A DNA stretch of 64,000 nucleotides from Erysipelothrix sp. HDW6A (GTDB lineage: Bacteria > Bacillota_I > Bacilli_A > Erysipelotrichales > Erysipelotrichaceae), in contig NZ_CP049859.1 in the NCBI RefSeq assembly GCF_011400295.1, positions 1,488,001 to 1,552,000 on the forward strand. Reading direction: 5' to 3'. Made by a program: the position numbers and the translations under genes. Under the pieces are notes generated by a model. That model did not search any database. It saw nothing but the letters and a program-made list of their open reading frames with translations, and was not told the origin of the DNA. Position 1 is the stretch's first letter; each line of letters starts with the position of its first letter. This document shows positions 8,002 through 16,306 of this stretch, piece after piece.

Positions 8002-9426
8002 ATGCAAAAAAATCAAATCGGGGTAATTGGCCTAGCAGTAATGGGGTCAAACTTAGCTTTAAATATGGCAGATCATGGTTACCATGTCGCTTTATTTAAT
8101 CGTACATATGAAGTTGGTGTTAAGGTAATTAGCGAAAATCCACATACACATTTACATTTATATAAAGAACTTGAAGACTTTGTTGCTTCATTAGAAAAAC
8201 CACGCAAAATCATGATTATGGTTAAAGCAGGAAATCCTGTTGACTTAGTAATTAATGGTTTAATTCCTTTACTTGATGAAGGCGATATTATTATGGATGG
8301 TGGTAACTCAAATTTCCACGATACAATTCGACGCACTGAAGCTATTGAAGCTAAAGGTTTACGTTATCTAGGAGTAGGAATATCAGGTGGTGAAGAAGGA
8401 GCTCGTTTTGGTCCTGCTATAATGCCAGGTGGAAGCAAAGATGCTTACACTTATGTCCAAGATATTCTCGAAAACATTGCAGCAAAATACAACAATGAAC
8501 CTTGTGCAACCTATATGGGAACAGATGGAGCTGGACACTATGTAAAAATGGTCCACAACGGTATTGAGTACGCAGATATGCAACTTATTGCTGAAAGCTA
8601 CTCCGTTCTTAAACATCTTGGTGGGTTTACCAATGATGAAATGGCAGCTATTTTCAATGAATGGAATCAAGGCGAACTTGAAAGCTTCTTAATCGAAATT
8701 ACTGCACAAATCTTTAAAGAAGTTGATCCAGCTACTGGAAAACATATGGTTGACGTCATTCTTGATACTGCCGCTCAAAAAGGTACAGGAAAATGGACAG
8801 CTGAAGAAGCACTTAATACTGGAACTGATGCATCATTATTGGCTTCAGCAGTATTCGCAAGATTCATGTCATCACAAAAACAACAACGTGTTGCCGCTTC
8901 TGAAATTCTTAAACCAGAATTTGATAAAGCAATCATTAATGACAAAGAATACTTTGTAGAGATGGTCCGTAAAGCACTTTATGCAAGCAAGATTATTGCT
9001 TATGCTCAAGGTTTTGACCTACTTAAGAATGCAAGTGTTGAATACAAGTGGGACTTAGATTTCGGGGCAATTGCTCGTAATTTCCGTGAAGGATGTATTA
9101 TTCGTGCACGCTTCTTAAACCGTATTAGTGATGCTTATAATACAAACCCTGCACTTGCAAACTTAATGCTTGACGATAGTTTCGCAAGACAATTAGAAGA
9201 TTATCACCAAAGTTTACGTGATGTCATCAGTATGGCCATCCAAAACGGAATTAGCATGCCTGCATTTACAACGGCTATCAGCTACTTTGATTCATACCGT
9301 AGCGCTCGTTCAAACGCTAACCTAATTCAAGCACAACGCGACCTCTTTGGTGCGCATACATTTGAACGTATCGACATGGACGGAGTATTCCATTACGAAT
9401 GGAATAGCAACAATGAAGAAAAATAA
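8002..9426 (+). CDS. gnd: 6-phosphogluconate dehydrogenase (decarboxylating)
   Basis: A 474-residue enzyme converting 6-phosphogluconate to ribulose 5-phosphate, CO2 and NADPH in the oxidative pentose phosphate pathway. The N-terminal Rossmann motif is GLAVMGSNLALNMADHG. The substrate loop GISGGEEGARFGPAIMPGG and the catalytic stretch HNGIEYADMQLIAE (Lys just before) are intact, and length is normal. I chose the ATG at 8002 with GGAGG 5 bases upstream. A 12-bp perfect palindrome (TATTGTACAATA, 7963-7974) lies just upstream and contains a TACAAT that could be a -10 box. The 3' end overlaps zwf by 14 bases, placing the two oxidative-branch enzymes in one translationally coupled unit. Confidence 0.95.
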   Translation: MQKNQIGVIGLAVMGSNLALNMADHGYHVALFNRTYEVGVKVISENPHTHLHLYKELEDFVASLEKPRKIMIMVKAGNPVDLVINGLIPLLDEGDIIMDGGNSNFHDTIRRTEAIEAKGLRYLGVGISGGEEGARFGPAIMPGGSKDAYTYVQDILENIAAKYNNEPCATYMGTDGAGHYVKMVHNGIEYADMQLIAESYSVLKHLGGFTNDEMAAIFNEWNQGELESFLIEITAQIFKEVDPATGKHMVDVILDTAAQKGTGKWTAEEALNTGTDASLLASAVFARFMSSQKQQRVAASEILKPEFDKAIINDKEYFVEMVRKALYASKIIAYAQGFDLLKNASVEYKWDLDFGAIARNFREGCIIRARFLNRISDAYNTNPALANLMLDDSFARQLEDYHQSLRDVISMAIQNGISMPAFTTAISYFDSYRSARSNANLIQAQRDLFGAHTFERIDMDGVFHYEWNSNNEEK

Positions 9427-10846
9427 TCAAACAATAACCATTTTTGGTGGAACTGGTGACCTTACTTACCGTAAGTTGTTACCAGCTTTCTACAATCTAA
9501 TGGTTACCAAAGAATTACCAGAAAATTTTAAGATTATTATCATCGGAAGACGTGAATATACTCAAGAAAAGTATCGTTCAATTGCTCGAGAATGGCTCTT
9601 TGAACATGCTCGATTCAATGTCACCGATGAACTAGCAGATACATTTCTTAGTTATGTACACTATTTTAAAATGGTATTTACTGAACTTGAAGGCTATTTA
9701 CGCTTAAAAGATTTCTATAAAGAGTGTCAATGTAGTGGTGAAAACCTCATTTACTTTGCGGTTGCCCCAACTTATTTCACGACAATCGCTGAAAACTTAG
9801 AAGCATCAGGACTTGTTCACAACAGTAAAATTATTATTGAGAAACCTTTTGGTGATGATTTGCATTCAGCCAAAAAAATTGAAGCAAAACTCACAGAGAT
9901 ATTCGGTGACAAGGTATTCCGTATTGACCACTATGTCGCAAAAGAAATGGTGCAAAATATCCATACTATTCGCTTTGCGAACACACTGTTCAAAGACATA
10001 TGGGATAATCACCACATAGAGAACATCCAAATTTCAGCCAATGAACTTGTAGGTGTCGAAAGTCGTGGTAATTATTATGACCAAACTGGTGCATTGAAAG
10101 ACATGTTCCAAAACCACATCCTACAAATTCTTTCGATTGTTGCAATGGATCCCCCAAAAGATGATAGTGTTGCAGCATTACATCACGAACAGGAAAAAGT
10201 ACTCGACAGTCTCTATATTGATGACTACAATGACGATATTGTTTGGGGTCAATATACAGAAAACGAAGATTCCTTAGCATATCGTGATGAAAAGAACGTT
10301 GATAAAGAATCTCAGACTGAGACATATGTTGCTCTCAAACTTGGACTTAATATGAACCGTTGGGAAAACACCCCAATCTACGTTCGTACAGGAAAGAGAA
10401 TGAACAACCGCTCCACTGAAGTCATCATTGAATTCAAATCAAAAGATGATATTCCTTCAAATGTCTTAGTAATCAAGATTCAACCAGAAGAAGGTATTTA
10501 TCTCCGTTTCAATATTAAGAAACCTGGTCAAGAGAATCTTATTGAAACAGTCTATATGGACTTCTGCCAGAGCTGTATTGTTCACAACCGTCTCAATACT
10601 CCTGAAGCATATGAACGTTTACTAAATTCAGCAATGGAAGATGATATGACGTTATTTGTAAGTTACAAACAGGTTGAAGCAAGTTGGACATTTGTTGAGA
10701 ACATTACAAGACATAGTCGCAAAGCAATTGATTTCTATCCAGCCTATACGGACGGACCAGTTGAAGCTCAAGAATTACTAGCAAAGAACAATCATAAGTG
10801 GATTGAGTCTCAATCTCTTGAAGCACTCTACCGTAATCTCGATTAA
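9413..10846 (+). CDS. zwf: Glucose-6-phosphate 1-dehydrogenase
   Basis: A 477-residue enzyme oxidising glucose 6-phosphate to 6-phosphogluconolactone with NAD(P)+. The nucleotide-binding motif is IFGGTGDLTYRKLLPAFYN (the family usually has GASGDL). The substrate motif reads RIDHYVAKE, where most family members have IDHYLGKE, so Leu-Gly is Val-Ala here. RFANTLFKDIWDNHHIENIQI is the normal downstream signature. The ATG at 9413 lies inside the end of gnd, with only a weak GGAA upstream, so initiation probably depends on ribosomes finishing gnd. A bidirectional terminator follows. No lactonase gene is present nearby. Confidence 0.93.
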   Translation: MKKNNQTITIFGGTGDLTYRKLLPAFYNLMVTKELPENFKIIIIGRREYTQEKYRSIAREWLFEHARFNVTDELADTFLSYVHYFKMVFTELEGYLRLKDFYKECQCSGENLIYFAVAPTYFTTIAENLEASGLVHNSKIIIEKPFGDDLHSAKKIEAKLTEIFGDKVFRIDHYVAKEMVQNIHTIRFANTLFKDIWDNHHIENIQISANELVGVESRGNYYDQTGALKDMFQNHILQILSIVAMDPPKDDSVAALHHEQEKVLDSLYIDDYNDDIVWGQYTENEDSLAYRDEKNVDKESQTETYVALKLGLNMNRWENTPIYVRTGKRMNNRSTEVIIEFKSKDDIPSNVLVIKIQPEEGIYLRFNIKKPGQENLIETVYMDFCQSCIVHNRLNTPEAYERLLNSAMEDDMTLFVSYKQVEASWTFVENITRHSRKAIDFYPAYTDGPVEAQELLAKNNHKWIESQSLEALYRNLD

Positions 10847-10854
10847 CAAATTAA

Positions 10855-10909
10855 AAAAAGAACAGTTCCTGTAAATGGTAAGCTAACCATTATAGGAACT
10901 GTTTTCTTA
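10855..10909. terminator. Bidirectional terminator between zwf and the pyrophosphatase gene
   Basis: AACAGTTCCT (10861-10870) pairs with AGGAACTGTT (10894-10903), with an inner AATGGT/ACCATT stem. A-rich and T-rich flanks on both sides let it work for both converging genes. Confidence 0.85.
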
Positions 10910-12571
10910 TTTTAACTTCGTATGATTTGAAGCAACTACTTTAGCTATTGCTGCAGATAATCGTGGAATAATTTGATTCTTACGGGAAACAACATCTTGT
11001 AAGAAATTACGATCACTTCCCTCTTCATTAGGGAAGGCTTCAAGTACAGCATTCTTTAATGATCCTGCTGAAACAACAATCGACCCATTATCTTCAACAC
11101 TTGTAAATACGACGACGAGTAAATCCAGTCTGTGTTTCAATACATAGTCTTCCATTGAAGATTCAAAGGTATCTTGAATTGCATCTAACTCCGTAAAGTG
11201 GTAGATTACAATTTGCGAGACCATTACAACCTGTCCCGAAATATGGAATGTTTTTATATCTTGGTTGATAATCTCTTCATAAGTTTTATTACGAAGTGAA
11301 GATGTTACTTCATACATTTCTTGAGCAAATTGATAACGATTCAATCCAGAAATAGCTTCTAATTGAAGAGCAATCTTAAAGTCTTGTGGGGTTGTTGTTG
11401 GTGACTTCAAGTTCAGTGTATCTGATATTAATGCTGCTAATAGAATCGACGCTAAGTTCTTTGGAATGTTTACACCATTCTCAGTAAACATTTTTGTGAT
11501 AATGGATGCTGTTGAACCTATTATTTCATTTCTAAAGTAAATTGGTTTAATTGTATTAAGATCTCCGATACGGTGATGATCAATAACTTCAAGTATATCA
11601 GCATCTTCAACACCTTCAACACTTTGAGAATACTCATTATGATCCACTAAAATTAAACGTTTACTGTGACTGTTTAGAATATGGAATCGTGAGATAAATC
11701 CATAGATTGTATTATCGTCATTAACTACAGGATACGATCTAAATCGTGTCTGTAACATAACAACCCCTACATCTTCTACAAATTCATTTTTATTAAAAGT
11801 TACCAAATCCGTTGTCATTACTTCTCTAACACTTGGTGAGAAGAGTAAGTAACGTGAAGTATTCATTGTCCCATGGGATGATTGAATCACTGCACAACCC
11901 TTTTCAATAGCTTTTTGGAGAACACGGTCATCAACTTCTTCAGTCCAAACTGTTACAAGACATGCCGCTCCTTTTTCAATAGTTTGAATTTGAGCTTCAA
12001 CATCATTACCAACAATAACTAATCGATTATCCAATTGATAATTTTCTAGTTTTGACTGAGCAATAGCAATGATACTTGTTTTCCCATTAAATCTAAAGTT
12101 CTTAGGTTTATAAATCAACTGACCGTCTATTGCATTCACAATATTCTCTACAGGTGTTCTTTTTAAAAGTTCAATAGTATGAGCTGTATCCCCCATCGCA
12201 ACGTGAGCAAGATTGGAAGATGTTACTACACCAACTAAGGTTCCTAAGTCGTCAACTACCGCTAATGTTTGGCGGTTTTTTTGTACCATTGTCATCGCAT
12301 CTTTAATTGAAGTATCAAGATGTATTGAGTTTGCAGTATCAACATCGATTTCATCAAGTGTTGCTCTAGCGTCTTTTAAAAGCATTGGAGGCTCGAAACC
12401 AAAGCGATCAAGGAGATATTCAGTTTCTTCATTAAGAGCCCCTAAACGGCAAGCAACCGCTGGTATATCAAGCTGATTCTTTAAATAAGAATAAGCGATT
12501 GCTGAAACAACTGAATCTGTGTCAGGATTTTTATGTCCATGGATATAAATTGCGTTATTTTCACTTTTCAT
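10907..12571 (-). CDS. ppaC: Manganese-dependent inorganic pyrophosphatase with CBS and DRTGG domains
   Basis: A 554-residue family II (DHH) pyrophosphatase, about 240 residues longer than the plain form because a regulatory insert splits the DHH domain. Metal ligands are visible in GHKNPDTDS (His13, Asp17, Asp19) and in VIDHHRIGD further on. The insert comprises a CBS motif (about residues 75-130), a DRTGG domain (about 150-245) and a second CBS motif (about 250-305). The DHHA2 substrate-binding domain is C-terminal. In studied CBS-pyrophosphatases, AMP/ADP inhibit and ATP or diadenosine polyphosphates activate; this is known of the family, not shown here. It acts in the cytoplasm to pull biosynthetic reactions forward and shares a bidirectional terminator with zwf. 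Confidence 0.92.
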   Translation of the reverse strand: MKSENNAIYIHGHKNPDTDSVVSAIAYSYLKNQLDIPAVACRLGALNEETEYLLDRFGFEPPMLLKDARATLDEIDVDTANSIHLDTSIKDAMTMVQKNRQTLAVVDDLGTLVGVVTSSNLAHVAMGDTAHTIELLKRTPVENIVNAIDGQLIYKPKNFRFNGKTSIIAIAQSKLENYQLDNRLVIVGNDVEAQIQTIEKGAACLVTVWTEEVDDRVLQKAIEKGCAVIQSSHGTMNTSRYLLFSPSVREVMTTDLVTFNKNEFVEDVGVVMLQTRFRSYPVVNDDNTIYGFISRFHILNSHSKRLILVDHNEYSQSVEGVEDADILEVIDHHRIGDLNTIKPIYFRNEIIGSTASIITKMFTENGVNIPKNLASILLAALISDTLNLKSPTTTPQDFKIALQLEAISGLNRYQFAQEMYEVTSSLRNKTYEEIINQDIKTFHISGQVVMVSQIVIYHFTELDAIQDTFESSMEDYVLKHRLDLLVVVFTSVEDNGSIVVSAGSLKNAVLEAFPNEEGSDRNFLQDVVSRKNQIIPRLSAAIAKVVASNHTKLK

Positions 12572-12660
12572 AATTTTTCCTCATCATTAATTACTTTTAG
12601 TTTATCATATTTACACTCTATAAAGTAGCCATCTTGGATAAACATGCACAGAGAAAACAT

Positions 12661-12689
12661 TAAAAAAACCAGATCCTAAGATCTGGTTA
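12661..12689 (-). terminator. Terminator of gpmI
   Basis: On the minus strand AACCAGATC-TTAG-GATCTGGTT forms a perfect 9-bp stem, followed by TTTTT, immediately after the gpmI stop codon. Confidence 0.92.
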
Positions 12690-12693
12690 GCAA

Positions 12694-14256
12694 TTATTTT
12701 TTAATTAAACTTGTTTCCCATTTTGGATTAGGAGCAACTTCTAATAAGTCAGCAACTGTAGCCGCAACGTTTGCAAGTCCATATTCTGCATCTTTCTTAA
12801 GTTCAACATCACGATTGTAGATCACAAATGGTACTGGATTAAGACTGTGTGAAGTTTTTGGGTTACCCTTCTTATCAATCATTTCATCAGCATTACCGTG
12901 GTCTGCAAGCACAATTAATGTTCCTTCATTACGTTTAACAGCAGGTAGTAAACGACCTAATGCTAAATCAACTGCTTCAACTGAGATGATTGATGCAAGC
13001 ATATCGCCTGTATGTCCAACCATGTCTCCGTTAGGGAAGTTTAGACGGATAAAGTCATACTTACCACTGTCTAATGCAGCAATAACTTCATCAGTAATTT
13101 CTGCTGATTTCATCCAAGGACGTTGGTCAAAAGTAACGTCGTCCCCTTTAATTTCAACGAATGTTTCGAGGTTTTCATCAAACTTACCAAGTTTGTTACC
13201 ATTCCAGAAATAAGTTACGTGACCGTATTTTTGTGTTTCTGAAATTGCGAATGATGACATCTTATTAGCAATTAATGTTTCTGTTAATGTATCTGTAATT
13301 CGTGGAGGTTCTACTAAGAAGTTAGCAGGAATTCCTAAGTCTCCATCATATTGAAGCATACCAGCAAATTTAACTTCTGGAACACGTACACGATCGAAAC
13401 GGTCAAAGGAATCATCACCTTCGAATGTTTTTGAGATTTCTAGAGCACGGTCACCACGGAAGTTAAAGAAGATTACTGAATCTCCATCAACGATAGGTGC
13501 AACAGCTTTACCATCTTTAGCAATAACCCATGCAGGTACATATTGATCAGAAAGTTTTGGATCTACTGAACGGAAGTGTTCAATCGCTGCATGTGGTGAT
13601 TCAAACATTTCTGCTTCACCTAATACGTGTGTTTTCCAACCACGTTCAACCATTCCCCAATCTGCATCATAACGGTCCATTGTTACTAACATACGTCCAC
13701 CACCACTCGCAAATTGTGCGTGGAATGTATCATCGTTTAATTCATCCATTACTGCTTGAATCTGGTCGATATAAACTAACGCAGATTGTTGCTCAACATC
13801 ACGACCATCTTGAAGTGCATGAAGTGCTAATTTCTTAACACCACTTGCTTTTGCATTACGAATTAACGCTTCAACATGATTAACATGTGAGTGAACGTTA
13901 CCATCTGATAAGAGTCCAATCAAATGAAGTGTATTATCATTTAATCCCTCTGTTAAATAGTTCCATGTTTTTGATTCAAAAAGACTTCCATCTTGAATTG
14001 ATTCATTCACAAGTTTTGCACCTTGTGAATAGATTTGTCCTGAACCTAAAGCATTATGCCCTACTTCAGAGTTCCCCATATCTTCATCACTTGGTAATCC
14101 TACCGCAAGACCATGAGCCTTAAGTTCTGTATTTGGGCAAGTCGCTAATAATTCATCTAAATAAGGTGTATGAGCTTGGCGAACAGCATTTCCTTCAACG
14201 CTATCGGAAAGACCAACACCATCCATTACTACCAATACTACTGGTTTCTTTTTCAT
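12694..14256 (-). CDS. gpmI: 2,3-bisphosphoglycerate-independent phosphoglycerate mutase
   Basis: A 520-residue alkaline-phosphatase-superfamily enzyme performing the same glycolytic step as gpmA but through a phosphoserine and two Mn2+ ions. Visible are VVMDGVG (Asp12 metal ligand), DEDMGNSEVGH with the nucleophile Ser63, RGDRALE, and the C-terminal LADHGNADEM metal site. The start at 14256 follows GAGGAGG by 7 bases; the ORF reads 24 codons further upstream but that extension is not family-like. It stands alone between its own terminator and a ~180-base gap. Having both mutases is redundant for the reaction but allows different metal and cofactor dependence. Confidence 0.95.
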   Translation of the reverse strand: MKKKPVVLVVMDGVGLSDSVEGNAVRQAHTPYLDELLATCPNTELKAHGLAVGLPSDEDMGNSEVGHNALGSGQIYSQGAKLVNESIQDGSLFESKTWNYLTEGLNDNTLHLIGLLSDGNVHSHVNHVEALIRNAKASGVKKLALHALQDGRDVEQQSALVYIDQIQAVMDELNDDTFHAQFASGGGRMLVTMDRYDADWGMVERGWKTHVLGEAEMFESPHAAIEHFRSVDPKLSDQYVPAWVIAKDGKAVAPIVDGDSVIFFNFRGDRALEISKTFEGDDSFDRFDRVRVPEVKFAGMLQYDGDLGIPANFLVEPPRITDTLTETLIANKMSSFAISETQKYGHVTYFWNGNKLGKFDENLETFVEIKGDDVTFDQRPWMKSAEITDEVIAALDSGKYDFIRLNFPNGDMVGHTGDMLASIISVEAVDLALGRLLPAVKRNEGTLIVLADHGNADEMIDKKGNPKTSHSLNPVPFVIYNRDVELKKDAEYGLANVAATVADLLEVAPNPKWETSLIKK

Positions 14257-14404
14257 AATATTCCTCCTCAATAAACAACATGTTAATTTTATCACTTTTA
14301 AGGATGATGTTCTAGTTTTTATACTCATAATTCAAGATATGTTATAAATAATCAGTAAATACAAAAACGAACCCCTTACAATGTGAAGAAATCAAAGTTT
14401 TTCA

Positions 14405-14430
14405 ATAAAAAATCTCATTTCTGAGATTAA
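14405..14430 (-). terminator. Terminator of the 14439-14915 gene
   Basis: On the minus strand AATCTCA-GAAA-TGAGATT is a 7-bp stem closed by a stable GAAA tetraloop, followed by TTTTTATTG. Confidence 0.85.
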
Positions 14431-14438
14431 ATGTACTT

Positions 14439-14915
14439 TTAGCTTAAGAGTTCTTCTTCAGATTCTTCATCAATATCCGAGTTATCATGCATAAATGACT
14501 CAAGAATCTCATCAAAGATTACCCAGTCTTCATTTGAGACGACATCCATCATCATTTGATCAAGTATTCCTTCAATAAAAAATTTATCAATACCTTCTTT
14601 AAGACTCGCTTCTTCTAATCCATCCAAGATATATTCAGTCAGCTCATTAAATTTGACACACTCTACAAGCAACATTTGAATAATTGGTGGTAAACTCTCA
14701 AACAAAATATTATCATCGATTTCATCACCCAATGCGATGAGCGTTTCAATGTAATCTTCAACATCTTCAATCATATTGGAGTATTGATTCCATTCGTTCA
14801 ATATCATGATTGTTTTGTTACGTTTTACTTGTATTGTTTGCAGAACGCCTGCAACTTCAGCTGTCATTGAAATAAAAACTTCTATTTGTTCTGGGCTAAT
14901 AAAATGTTTTGTCAT
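14439..14915 (-). CDS. Hypothetical acidic protein
   Basis: A 158-residue protein that I do not recognise. It is strongly acidic, ending in a cluster of Asp, Glu and Ser, and looks mostly helical, with no signal peptide or membrane segment. The basic patch VKRNKTIM is the main exception. It starts 9 bases after the HAD phosphatase gene and ends at a good terminator, so it is the last gene of a three-gene unit (MBL-fold protein, HAD phosphatase, this). It could be a cytoplasmic accessory or regulatory protein, but nothing in the sequence gives a function. Confidence 0.7.
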   Translation of the reverse strand: MTKHFISPEQIEVFISMTAEVAGVLQTIQVKRNKTIMILNEWNQYSNMIEDVEDYIETLIALGDEIDDNILFESLPPIIQMLLVECVKFNELTEYILDGLEEASLKEGIDKFFIEGILDQMMMDVVSNEDWVIFDEILESFMHDNSDIDEESEEELLS

Positions 14916-14924
14916 TTATATCTC

Positions 14925-15560
14925 CTAAAATAAATCTAAAATTGCTTCAGCTTGATCAATAATTATTGTTGCTCCTTCACGCTCTAATTCTTCCACTTCA
15001 CGAAATCCCCAGGATACACCAATTGGTACCATTCCTGCATTTTTAGCAGTATGCATATCTACATCTGTATCACCTACAAAATAGATTTCTTCTGGTTTAA
15101 GATTCATCATTTCAGCGATTTTTAAAGTGTTTAGTGGATTTGGCTTTAAGGTATTGTTGGAAAGATCTCCGATGACAGATACAAACTCAATACCTTTGAA
15201 GTCTTTTGCAACAATTCCTTCAGAGTAAGCTTGTTTCTTATTTGTACAAATTGCAACAGGAATCCCCATCTCATTCAATGACTTTAACATCGAAAGTATA
15301 CCCGGATACGGTTTAGAAAAAACTGTGTGATTGTGTTCGTAATCTGTGAGAAAATCATTAAGAATTTCATCACTCAAGACAACATCATCAGGAATAGCAC
15401 GCGTGATGGTCATTTTTAGACCATTCCCAACGAATTCTTGATAGCTTTCCATTGGGTGTTCTGGATACGAATATTTTTTTAATGTTCTATTAGCACTTGA
15501 GCCAATATCTTCGAGGGAGTCGTACAATGTCCCATCAAGATCAAAGATTATCCCTTTCAT
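14925..15560 (-). CDS. HAD-family hydrolase, phosphoglycolate phosphatase-like
   Basis: A 211-residue haloacid dehalogenase-type phosphatase. Motif I FDLDGTLYDS holds the two catalytic Asp; motif II is the Thr of ICTNK; motif III is a Lys after LSNN; motif IV is GDTDVDM. The helical cap between residues about 15 and 80 matches subclass IA (Gph/PgmB). It overlaps the upstream MBL-fold gene by 4 bases (ATGA). Likely substrates are small phosphorylated metabolites such as 2-phosphoglycolate, but HAD specificity cannot be read from sequence. Confidence 0.85.
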   Translation of the reverse strand: MKGIIFDLDGTLYDSLEDIGSSANRTLKKYSYPEHPMESYQEFVGNGLKMTITRAIPDDVVLSDEILNDFLTDYEHNHTVFSKPYPGILSMLKSLNEMGIPVAICTNKKQAYSEGIVAKDFKGIEFVSVIGDLSNNTLKPNPLNTLKIAEMMNLKPEEIYFVGDTDVDMHTAKNAGMVPIGVSWGFREVEELEREGATIIIDQAEAILDLF

Positions 15561-16258
15561 TTCACAACCTCGATATTCTCAAACGCATGATTTGCATAAA
15601 GTGGTTGGAAAATTTTTACACTGCTAACAGAATCTCCCCACTTAATAAAATTTGAGATACGTGAAGGTTTGTCTTCAAAATCCATAGGGAAGAAATACCT
15701 TGGCTCTAAACTTTGAATAATTCGACGTGCAGTAGCATCATAATTCATACTAATATTTGGATTAACAGACGCTAAAGCTACATCAATAGGTTTGTACGGT
15801 TCAATTCTTTCTAAGAACTGGGAAAGTAGTATCTCAGTGTTCAAATCTTCCTTTTCAACGCCTAAAGGACGCCATAGTTTATGGTTTAAGTCCCCTGCAT
15901 AAAAGATACTTAAGTTTGGTTCTTTTATAATAAATGCCAATCCTTGTCGAGAAACTTGGAGTACATTAACTTTAGTTTTCCCTAAGAATAAAGTATCGCC
16001 ATTTGCAATTTTAAACACATCATCCTGTGGTGATGTCTTTATCTCTTCATGCATGAAAATTGGCTTGCGATACGATAAAATTGACGAACTATAATGTTTT
16101 ACATCATCCCTACTTACAAAGAAATAGAGTGGTTTTTTACTTAATAAATACTTTGAAGGCAATTGACCCTTCGTGTAGTCAAATACATAAATCGCTAGCT
16201 CAGTTTCAATAACATAACCAAATACATCCAGATATTCTACATTAATCACACTGATCAC
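15557..16258 (-). CDS. Metallo-beta-lactamase-fold protein with degenerate metal motif
   Basis: A 233-residue protein resembling the MBL-fold hydrolases of Firmicutes. The later signature FYAGDLNHKLW (metal-bridging Asp region) is present, and a DFEDKPSR stretch precedes the end. However, the expected HxHxDH motif after the first beta layer is replaced by VSRDDVKHYSSS, keeping only the last His. The protein may therefore bind fewer metals or be non-catalytic. It is the first gene of a unit with the HAD phosphatase (4-base overlap). Function is unknown. Confidence 0.65.
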   Translation of the reverse strand: MISVINVEYLDVFGYVIETELAIYVFDYTKGQLPSKYLLSKKPLYFFVSRDDVKHYSSSILSYRKPIFMHEEIKTSPQDDVFKIANGDTLFLGKTKVNVLQVSRQGLAFIIKEPNLSIFYAGDLNHKLWRPLGVEKEDLNTEILLSQFLERIEPYKPIDVALASVNPNISMNYDATARRIIQSLEPRYFFPMDFEDKPSRISNFIKWGDSVSSVKIFQPLYANHAFENIEVVK

Positions 16259-16278
16259 CTCTTAAATAAAGTATAACA

Positions 16279-16306
16279 AAAGAAAAGGTAGCAAAGCTAC
16301 CTTTTT
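16279..16306 (-). terminator. Terminator of the MarR/ABC exporter operon
   Basis: On the minus strand AAAAGGTAGC-TTT-GCTACCTTTT forms a 10-bp stem, followed by CTTTTGTTA, directly at the end of the second ABC gene. Confidence 0.85.

Noticed and set aside
13530-13838. His-rich ORF antisense to gpmI
   Set aside because: Lies inside a perfectly conserved gpmI reading frame.
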